A DNA stretch of 64,000 nucleotides. Source: Endomychus coccineus (lineage: Eukaryota > Arthropoda > Insecta > Coleoptera > Endomychidae). Where the stretch lies: positions 247,333,736-247,397,735 of the forward strand of contig OY294067.1 in the NCBI GenBank assembly GCA_958510875.1. Direction: 5' to 3'. The position numbers and the translations under genes are program-made. Below the pieces are notes generated by a model. It worked only from the letters and a program-made list of their open reading frames with translations, was not told the DNA's origin and did not search any database. Each line of letters starts with the position of its first letter. Position 1 is the stretch's first letter. This document shows, in pieces, positions 55,780 through 64,000 of the stretch.

Positions 55780-56023
55780 ATCTGTCTCCTCCAATCACAG
55801 CCTTGCTCTCATCGGCTCGTCGCCGGCACGTAACAAAATGTCGTTGTCAATAACATTAAATTAACGAGATAAACGACCAATCAGCTTGCACTCGAATTTT
55901 AAAAAGAGTAGAAGGGAGGCTCCAACAGACCTTTATACTTTGACGATGCATATAATTGTCGCCCATTAATCAGAGAAAAACCAAGTCAGTTCGCCGAAGC
56001 TACTTCTACTAACCGGTCGGTAA
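55780..56023 (+). promoter_or_regulatory. Possible promoter/exon with splice donor
   Basis: A CpG-bearing stretch (CATCGGCTCGTCGCCGGCAC) ends in AACCGGTCG|GTAAGTAG, a good donor sequence. CAAGTCAGTTCGCC has an initiator-like TCAGTT. GAAGCTACTT and AAGTAGCTTC form a hairpin around the donor, and the R2/R4-like pseudogene starts next door. The signal may therefore belong to that element's 3' end instead. Confidence 0.25.
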
Positions 56024-56029
56024 GTAGCT

Positions 56030-57000
56030 TCAGGTTCCTAAATTGTGTGGTCTGAGTAGCTTTATTGAACCCATAATGACTGCCTTCTGCATCCAGTCTA
56101 TCAAGATCTGCGCCAAGTTCTCACAGGCATGATCTTCAAGTTCTAACGCAAGACTCCGATGATCAGAACCACTAATACGACCTTGTGGTCTGGGTGTGGC
56201 GTGCGGAGCTCGAACAGGAGATCTTGATACTTTGTCCATTTTTTCTGCTCTTTCAAGACTATGTTCTTCTCTGCCGGAGCAGAGAATTTGATGACATGCA
56301 TCGTCTTTGTTTGTTTATCGATGAGGACAACGTCAGGTCTATTTGCTTTATGGACCTGAGGGTCGGAAACGGGTAATTTCAGTAGATCTGGCATTTTTCG
56401 TTTCCGTCAATGGACTCGATATCTCCTGGCATGTAAAGTAGCACCGGCTCTTGGTCTATGCCGTACGAGTACCTCAGATGGTAATACAGCATCCGTAGGG
56501 CCACCATCACCATGATGGGCTTGCGCAGAGTTCGCTTTTGCCGGACAAGCCGACAGCAAGTGTGAAAGCGTCTCAGGCGCTTCTCTACAGGTCCTGCAGC
56601 TGACATTGGGGACCTTCACACCTATCATGTTGCGGCGATAGACTAAGGTGTTTTGCCATAGGCAAGCTGCGGTAAATCCATCGGTCTCGCTTTAGGTAGC
56701 CTAAGGTCAGACTGGTTGACAAGTAGAATATTTCGATGCTTCGATAGAAAACACCGTGTTTCTGCTTGTCAACCTGCCGCCTGAGCATAAGATCGACCGG
56801 TAGTTCTCGGGATCAGACAAGTCTCCATTCTTTGGTACTTGCATAGTGTACCCCTCGACAGCCCAGCTCGGAATTTGCTTCTCCTCTTTAAGTCAAGAGT
56901 TGGAGACGTGAGTGGAAGGAAATTTTCTTCACCATTATTCGTTAATGCCGTCAGGGCCGGGTGCAGCATTGTTTTTGGTACCGACAAGAGCCTTGTCAGA
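56030..57000 (-). pseudogene. R2/R4-like non-LTR retrotransposon, CCHC and endonuclease
   Basis: - strand order: NAAPGPDGIN (RT entry, then a stop), a deletion, LRRQVDKQKHGVFYRSIEIF, LTLGYLKRDR, VPNVSCRTCREAPETLSHLL + SAC (CX2CX8HX4C knuckle), YSYGIDQEPVLLYMPGDIES, KANRPDVVLIDKQTKTMHVI, FSAPAEKNIVLKEQKKWTKY and MQKAVIMGSIKLLRPHNLG. RPDVVLID followed by a beta-strand and FSAPAE is the restriction-like endonuclease signature. Frames change at least three times. The whole RT core between the first two pieces is gone. It is GC-richer than its surroundings. Confidence 0.8.
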
Positions 57001-57529
57001 CAAGTTAATGTTTAGCGCAAAACATTTCGGAGTGTACTAGGGCTGGGGTGTCTAGGTGAAATGGACACGATTAATCGTACACTCCTTTCGAGAACTGCTA
57101 GACCACAATCGAGGGGGAGTACGGAAAAATAATCTAATTTTTGAGAAATTGATATTTACTGAAGAAAATTGTGAATGGAACAAAAATTCATATATTTATG
57201 GATATTGGCAATTGTTTTCCCTTATTGTGGCATCCCCAGAATGGAACAATACTTTTCAAGATGTTTTGAATTGGGTTTATGCTCATTCAATTATTTTATT
57301 CAAATGAATTTACTAGTATTAACATAAAACATAATCATAGGACAAGAAAGTTCCGTGAGATCGACCGGAAATCAGTTACCTATATCGATTTAATCTATTT
57401 TTTCTCCATTCATTTTTGCTCGAAAGAAGTAATTTCTAATGAGAAGAGAGATCTCACCACGTGGCTGCAAACTAAACATTTGGCAAAAAATTGATGTTAG
57501 AAGCCATTACTTTATGATCATTTATCATT

Positions 57530-57741
57530 ATGATTAAGTGAAAGAACAATTACATTGTGTTTATATCACCTTCAATAATAACATGGAAGCGTTACTACAG
57601 TTTCATCACCGAAGTGTAATTATCATTATAATTTTGTATCTGATTGATAATGGCACTTCGCTGTTGAAATTATAGTAACGTTTCCATGCTATTATTGAAA
57701 GTGATATAAAAACAAAGTGATTGTTCTATCATTTAATCATA
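57530..57741. mobile_element. Hairpin MITE, about 210 bp
   Basis: ATGATTAAGTGAAAGAACAA, TATATCACCTTCAATAATAA and CATGGAAGCGTTACTA on the left are mirrored by TAGTAACGTTTCCATG, CTATTATTGAAAGTGATATA and TTGTTCTATCATTTAATCAT on the right. The loop is about 20 bp. No coding capacity. Confidence 0.85.
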
Positions 57742-57749
57742 TACATTCG

Positions 57750-60700
57750 ACTTTTATGAAATCTTTTTGAAGGCCTGTGCCTATTTTTCTATAGGTCTGA
57801 GTACAATCTGAATATATCATGCTGCATGTAGATTTGCCCCAAACGAAAACGAACATTCAGATGATGTGTCTAGTTAAATTTATTAAATATTTGTAGATAT
57901 CTTTTTTAAAATGAGAAGAACACTTTGAAGTAAATAATAGTTTCTTAAGATATGACAGCATTTTCAGGTGCATCTGAATTTACTATTATCATCATTATTA
58001 TTATTAAACGATCCGAGCTGAGGTGTTAACCTATAAAGCTCGGTTGGAGCGAAAATAAAATGAATAGTATATCTACCATCAGGGAGTGCAGAAGGAAAAC
58101 ATTAAACTAGACAGTCTACACTAAGAACAATCACTATTGTCACTCATTTCACTAAAGACGTATTATTCCTTCTTGTCGAGCTGGTTTTTGAAAGAAACTC
58201 CACTACAAAAACAGGTAGACGATAGATAATCTGAATGGACAGAAACGAATGAATTCAGATTCATCTCCAGCTTCATATACCCTATTAATTTCAAATAGTA
58301 CTTCAACATTATTTTTAGTTGATAAGGGTGATTGTTTATCATACATAGTATTATAGTGTATCCATAGATTAAACTCTTCCATAGATAATTAAGCCTTACT
58401 TGATGAATTCAAAAGTTGATCGTCGAAAGAGTAGTGAAAGGGAAAGTAAAGACCACCTAGTCTCAAATCATGGATCATTGAACATACCAACTGAAAACTT
58501 CATGGTGAACACGATACCAGATTCAGAAAGTATGAATTCTCAAGATAAACATCCTAAAATGAATGGTAGGGCCGAAATAGAATGCGCATTCGCAGAAACC
58601 TGCAAACCTTGAAATGAGAAATTTGGACTACGGTAAGAATTTCAATGACCTGAAATAACTGATGAGGAAGAAGGAAGTATGCTCCATTATCTTTCGAATG
58701 TGAATTCATGGGAAGCAAGAAAAAATATTTGAAGAGAAAACTGGATAAAATATGAATTAAATTGGCAATAATGGCTAATGAGGGGTCGACAGAGCAACGT
58801 CAAAGTGGTTCAATGCATGTCAAACAATTTTTCCATCAAAGATACACTCTCATTATGGTAGATCATTATATGTGGATCCTATTTTGAATAGTGGTGGACA
58901 TGTTTATAGGTTATACTCCACACCTTGACCTGAGATCCAAATGTAGAACCCTCTTATTCTGCCAGATTCACACAATTTTAAATTATAACTCACTCCCGAT
59001 CTGCCTACTTTAATAGCAACCGTATAATAAACAATTATTCTTCCTTTGTGTTGACCAGAGTAGCGTAATTGGTACAATGTCTTGTGATGAGGGTTTAGTA
59101 CAGGTTATTCGCAATATTTAAAAACAAAATCATTCTTAGTAAAATAAAATTTCACGTAAAATTAAAATATCTAAAAGCAAAGAAGATCTAGGGGTTGCCA
59201 GATGTTTTCAATATTAAATATAGCTTGAGGAAGTTAAGGAATTTCTAAAATAAATATAAGACAATTCACACTCGTTTCAACGAGGAAAAATCATGTGACA
59301 CTTTGTCATTTTTAAATGAATAATTTTATTAGATTATTCAAAGTGTTTTTGATAAGAGGGTATTCAAGTCAAAGTTAATAATACATTTAATTGATTCATA
59401 GCTTTTTGATTCCTTAGGTTAATCCTGGTTGGGATATCATTTTGATGATTTTAATTTCATTTCTTTAGTTCAGTTAACTTAGATTCTCTAGGTAATTTTA
59501 TTTAACTTTAGGTTTCATTATTAGATTATTCTTATTAGTAATTTTATAATATTAGCAATAACGTTAACTATAATATTCTTTTTATTATCCTTAATTATCG
59601 TATATATCCTTTTATTATTATTATAATTATCTTCTAATTGTTGTTTATTAAATATTTTATTGTTGTTGAGTTCAAGTCTCTCTGATTAAAACTAGTGTTT
59701 ATCCCTCCATTCACCTTCCAGTGTTTGAATCCATAAGTGTCTAGTGAAATAAAAAGGGGTAAGTGTCAAAGATATCTTTCACGTTTGTTCTGGCTAATAA
59801 ATGATTGAGATCAAACTCCAACGTGTCATTGTTCTCTAAATTAAATGACCACACTGCAAATAAATAAATATTAGTGAATAGGAATGATGTAAATTCCCCC
59901 AAGTAATGTTTTATAGAGTTTAATAGAGAGACTACCATATTACAGCCTCCATGGATTGGACATTTGAGGTTAGGGTTCAAATCCTTCCTAGGACTCAATT
60001 CACATGTATTTCCGCATTAATAGCGTGGGGACGGGGGTTGAGTAATTAGGAGCCCGAATGTATTATTGTTACAGTCTTCACAATGTGTAGTTTTTAGTTT
60101 ATTATCCAATGCTAAAGAGTTGAGATACACAGTCGTATAATATAACCTCACGTCAGCAAATAAAATAACACGTATTATCCTTGGACTATGTCCTTGATGT
60201 TCTATCTACATACTTCATATATACAAATAAATATCTTTATTCAGTGATCTTTGGTGGTTCAATTGAATATATACTTCGAGAATAGAAAACTCTTCAAATA
60301 ATGCATAAATATTCTTTTATTAAACGTAATTATCGTTAAACTTTGTGATAAACTGCTATTGATAATGATAAAACGCCAGATTCAACGAGTATAACTCGAA
60401 GCTAATTGAAATTTAATGCATTTGTTAGGTCGTCTTGCCGGCTGAAAGAACGAAATTCAATCTCTTTGCTATCCAAGTTCAATAAATTTCCTAAGTCATA
60501 TAGCCCTGAAAAGGCAATGATAATATACTGCACTTAGATTAGAACGTTTTCAATATCATTGCTTTTATTCCGATGGATATCACTTTATCAAAAAGCTCTT
60601 TGAGTTATCACTCATTGACCGTGAATCGTTACCTTTCATATTCTTTTCATTTTAGCATGTCTTGGAAGTTATTGCGCTCTTCAAAATCGTCAACAGTCGC

Positions 60701-61200
60701 CTTTGAGAACAATTTCTGGAGAATATGAATTTCTTCTCATTTTGAAAGAGACCGTGGAGGACTTATTCATATGAATCTAAAGTATTTAAAATATAATTCA
60801 GGAAATGTTTGTTTCAGTGTACGATCAAATGTTAAGGGGCTAGGAATAGGTAATTCATATATGTATTAAACAGTGTGTCCAAGATCAAGGTATCCATCAT
60901 GAGGATATAGGAAACGGTATAAGATTCAGTTTTGAAAAAATGGGGTGGGTACCACCATTCTTATAACATATAAAAGCATGAAAGTTTGTATTTCCAAGAA
61001 ATCTTGGAAAAACCGAGTTACTTAAAATTTTTGGTGTATTTTCCCTGTTAGACTTATTGGTGTATCACGTGTGATGGCTAATTTACTTTGCCTGCGTTAG
61101 AGAAAAAGTAGTTAAACTGAGCAGTCTAATAGTTAAGGAGTTAGAGATGTAATTTTTCAAATAATTGTTGTAACAAAAACAAGAAATTTATAATCGATAA
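57750..61200. other. Unassigned AT-rich DNA
   Basis: No gene supported. A 70-codon + strand frame at 58400 (DRRKSSERESKDHLVSNHGS) has a polar, exon-like composition but no splice or homology support. At 59055 AGCGTAATTGGTACAATGTC resembles a tRNA A box without a matching B box. 59460-59690 is very AT-rich. Confidence 0.4.
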
Positions 61201-61204
61201 TTCA

Positions 61205-61515
61205 TTTTGAACAATAGGTATCCGCGGAAAAATGGTTTCGAAAATTTTCGGCTTATAGATCAATTCCTCATCACAGTAGCACGACTCGATGACTACGTTT
61301 TGTCAATCATTACAGGTGGCATGTTCAGGCCACGCTTGAAGTTGAACTGGAACTTACTATTCTGGTTTCTGTGGGGGTATTCATTGTGTGAAAATGTAAC
61401 GCTACATAGTTCACTGCTCTTGTCCCGGTGTATGACCGTGCTCTGACATTTTGTGATTATGTCCAAAACGGAATGTTCGAGGGATGGGTTTGTAAATATT
61501 CCGGCTCTCAAGCGC
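61205..61515 (-). mobile_element. Decayed PLE family A 3' end
   Basis: - strand: a degraded endonuclease C-terminus (LEHSVLDIITKCQSTVIHRD, SSELCSVTFS), GCGTGGCCTGAACATGCCAC, TGTAATGATTGACAAAACGT and, at the end, TTTTTCCGCGGATA, matching the terminus near 11926. It confirms the 3' end of the family. Confidence 0.7.
61291..61329 (-). ncRNA. Dead hammerhead-like motif, PLE family A
   Basis: Core CUGAACA (G8 lost), stem II GCC...GAC, and AAAAC in place of GAAAC. Not expected to cleave. Confidence 0.45.
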
Positions 61516-61519
61516 TTTA

Positions 61520-63440
61520 CCAAGACTCAGCCAAACTTTAGACACCAAGTCATGATTCTTTTTCTTCTCACCAAGTCTCAACCAAACTTTACACCCCGAA
61601 ACTGACCTCTGGTTTAATATTCATTCATTTGCTCTTGTTTTTGTTTTTTATTTTCCTACTCTAACTGCTGTAACAAACTATTCTCCCAATATCATTATAA
61701 GTTACCACGTAAGTGTAAGCATAACAATATTGTATACCTAATTACCAATATATTTAGCTTACTATACTACATAGTCTCTACTACCACGAATAACATATTG
61801 TTTGTATTCAATTCGAATGTCATATCGAATAAAAATGTCATGAAGTATTAAAATTTGCACAATCGATTTAAATTCTATTCAAAAATAGAACTGAATTTTA
61901 CACTGGTAAGGTTACTGAAATAATGCGCATGTAGGAACCGCCAGGCTTGACAATGGGGACACTCTTGTCTAGAGACTGATCGTCACAGCCTCGCATTCAA
62001 TGCATTGGCTCAAGTTTGGGCCGAAAGTGATCAGAATCATATCAGACTTGGGCCTATCTAGAGCAACAACACAGGGCCAGTGTCGTATAGCATTGGCTCA
62101 GGCTTGAACCATGTCCTTATGTAAGGATATGCCCAAGGAGTGATGCCTAGAGTTGGCACAAACATTATTTTCAGTATTGTTACAATATTGTATCGCAGTA
62201 TTTGTTCAAAGGTGAGATCAACGAATGGTCAAGATTTTCAATAATTCAATATTGAGCCATGACTGCATACCACACCTGGCGCGATTTTGTCATCCCAAGT
62301 GTCAAACAGCATTAGCCCGACCTTGTGCTCCAAGTTTGTCCTAGAGTAGGCCCGGACCTTAGATAACCTCAGGCCCGTTATTTTTCCCTACATGGGGAGT
62401 AATGTAATATGATATACTCTCCTCTTCATGTGGAGTTTACATTCATAAATATTATGATGTCTCTGTTAGCTCTGTTTCAAGTTATATTTGTTTGATATAA
62501 TATTTTCTTTGTTTTCAAACAAAGATTCCGTATGTATTCTTATTATTATCGTTAAATCAATAGTAGTTACGTTCAAGGCACTTGAAACTTATAATTCAAT
62601 TGTCCCATTAGCAGATCTATGGTACATATTTCAAGTTAACCTTGAACGTTCACTGTCGACATTTTGATTTGAAAATCTTGTATAATTATGGTATGACTAT
62701 AACTAGTGGCATTTGTTTATTGTAGTGCTGTTGTGCTAAGTGAACATATTACACTCACTGACTAACCCATATATGAATATTTATAGACGCAGATTTCTTG
62801 GATAATTCTAGCTTAAAATATACAAGAAAAACATCGTAAAATCATGCACGTGAAAGTAAGAACATTATATTCTAATATAATTAAATAATACAAAATTACG
62901 GGTTACTTGTTAATGTAACTGTAAAATTTGCATCAAAACAATATTAGTACCTGATATGATTGTTAGTATCACCGTTATCAATTATGAAGGGCAAAATAAA
63001 TTTATGCAACTACCATAAACACCATAATATAATTAGATTAATGTTATTCTGGTTGAACATGAGGCATCATGCAGTAACTAACAGTTAATCAGTGAAGATT
63101 TCGAAACATATTTCAAGCTCGTAATATTAATAAATGTTGATCTATTTATTCATTTTCTAATGAGCGAATCGCCTGTTCACCAATATGGAAACAAATGTAT
63201 GTTAAACGTACTATGTCAATTTTATTGAAAGAGATAATCACGATGAGATGGTTAAATAAAAGACCACTTATACTATCTTGATATAATAAAATAAAACACT
63301 TTTAATATGTTCTTTATCTTTAATATTATAGAAGCAAATCCTGACTTTAGTTTCGACATTAGCGCGTCATCTTCAAACGAAACTAATGTATGAAAATATG
63401 GATAATCTTGGCAATTTATGGTACAATATAAGACACAGGT
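61520..63440. other. Unassigned; GC-richer short repeats at 61990-62390
   Basis: GCATTGGCTCAAGTTTGGGCC (about 62000), GCATTGGCTCAGGCTTGAACC (about 62091) and GCATTAGCCCGACCTTGTGCT (about 62311) are degenerate copies of one motif, probably an old repeat. CGTTCAAGGCACTTGAAAC and TTTCAAGTTAACCTTGAACG (62570-62650) form a weak inverted pair. No gene is seen. Confidence 0.4.
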
Positions 63441-63442
63441 AA

Positions 63443-64000
63443 TATGTGGGGTTCCGGTTGGGGAAATACATTGTTAGAAAAGTATTATTGAAATTCGATG
63501 ATAATCTAGGAGCCAGAGCGATATTGATGGTCTGAACATTAACCCGATGGCACTACGGTTTATCGTTGGAGAACGGTTCTATGACCGTTTTTGGGGGGTT
63601 CGAATAGGCAAGGAGTGATGACAATAATTTTAAATCTTTATTTGACCTCCAATAAAGTTATTTAACATGGTGCCCTCATGTTATCTTGTAACCCGCAAGT
63701 TTTAGCCACAAAATGAAAAAAATAAACATTTTTGGTTCAAATAATGACCAATTACTCGGGAATAGACCGATAACTTTTGATGGCATAGGGTATGTTAATA
63801 ATTGTCAACACCAATGAACATTTTCCATCAGGTTTGGGAGGGTTAACTTGCAGTCCATTTTCGGTCCAATTTTAACTGGTCGGCCTGATTACGGGCACGA
63901 AAAAAAATGATGGCACATGGTGGAAGTGTATAAGAATCACATGCTTTTCAAGTAACCGCAACTTGGAAAGGGTTATCCTCCATTTAAAAAAAAATGATGC
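63443..64000 (+). mobile_element. Possible LTR and primer site, running off the window
   Basis: TGTGGGGTTCCGG (63443) to CCAATAAAGTTATTTAACA (63668) has TG...CA ends and a poly(A) signal near the end. TGGTGCCCTCATG follows directly, as a primer site would. No coding frame or second LTR is visible before the edge. Confidence 0.3.

Noticed and set aside
56185..56376. + strand frame MVWVWRAELEQE
   Set aside because: Antisense shadow of the R2/R4-like endonuclease region.
59050..59100. Second tRNA gene
   Set aside because: Only an A-box-like string is present; there is no B box and no acceptor pairing.
1..64000. CRISPR arrays, bacterial operons, rRNA genes
   Set aside because: No spaced direct-repeat array, no ribosome-binding-site/ORF organisation and no rRNA-like conserved blocks; the sequence is eukaryotic.

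Overview
The window is AT-rich animal DNA, almost certainly from an insect. It carries insect-type transposons (Helitron, FLYWCH/MULE, Tigger/pogo, Tc1-mariner, Penelope-like) and several non-LTR retrotransposon families. There are no bacterial-style operons. The exact order cannot be read from the sequence; a beetle or hemipteran would fit. I find no complete host protein-coding gene. The best host signal is a CpG-rich island ending in a consensus splice donor at 42440-42722, probably a first non-coding exon on the + strand.

Layout. 1-1302: 5' end of a Helitron on the - strand, with seven 120-bp minisatellite units and the first 17 codons of its main ORF. 2.6-13 kb: dead non-LTR reverse transcriptases on both strands, a Tc1-like fragment, a (TTTATTG)n microsatellite, and a tail-to-tail pair of Penelope-like element (PLE) ends. 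13.3-15.4 kb: a short LTR retrotransposon with two LTRs, primer site, polypurine tract and 4-bp target duplication; a deletion joined gag to integrase. 15.6-19.2 kb: a FLYWCH/MULE fragment, then a Tigger-like transposase split by a perfect 148-bp inverted duplication. 20.6-31.4 kb: more RT fragments, a fold-back transposon, an unrecognised broken protein, a pseudo-tRNA and an R2/R4-like fragment. 32.5-33.9 kb: a nearly full-length but broken FLYWCH-MULE transposase. 36-49 kb: the most interesting stretch, rich in PLE pieces and hammerhead ribozyme motifs. 51-57 kb: a large fold-back element, RT fragments, a second R2/R4-like pseudogene and a MITE. 57.7-64 kb: mostly unassigned AT-rich DNA, a decayed PLE end and a possible LTR at the right edge.

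The main finding is a set of self-cleaving hammerhead motifs. A 340-360-bp sequence repeated in tandem about 2.7 times (44062-45000) carries, once per unit on the - strand, a canonical hammerhead: stem I, CUGANGA core, stem II, GAAAC, an 8-nt palindromic stem III and GUC. Each unit has its own lesion. Close by, a 756-bp non-autonomous PLE-type element (45752-46507) has 241-bp inverted arms at about 97% identity. Each arm has an intact-looking hammerhead-like motif, and the element is flanked by a 13-bp target duplication. Related motifs from other PLE families lie at 11997-12145, 25538-25585, 36520-36640, 40801-40842, 48941-48979 and 61291-61329. Together they suggest a retrozyme-like population of small ribozyme-bearing retroelements, probably mobilised by PLE reverse transcriptase/GIY-YIG proteins, whose remains are also present (47870-48232 and 49043-49447).
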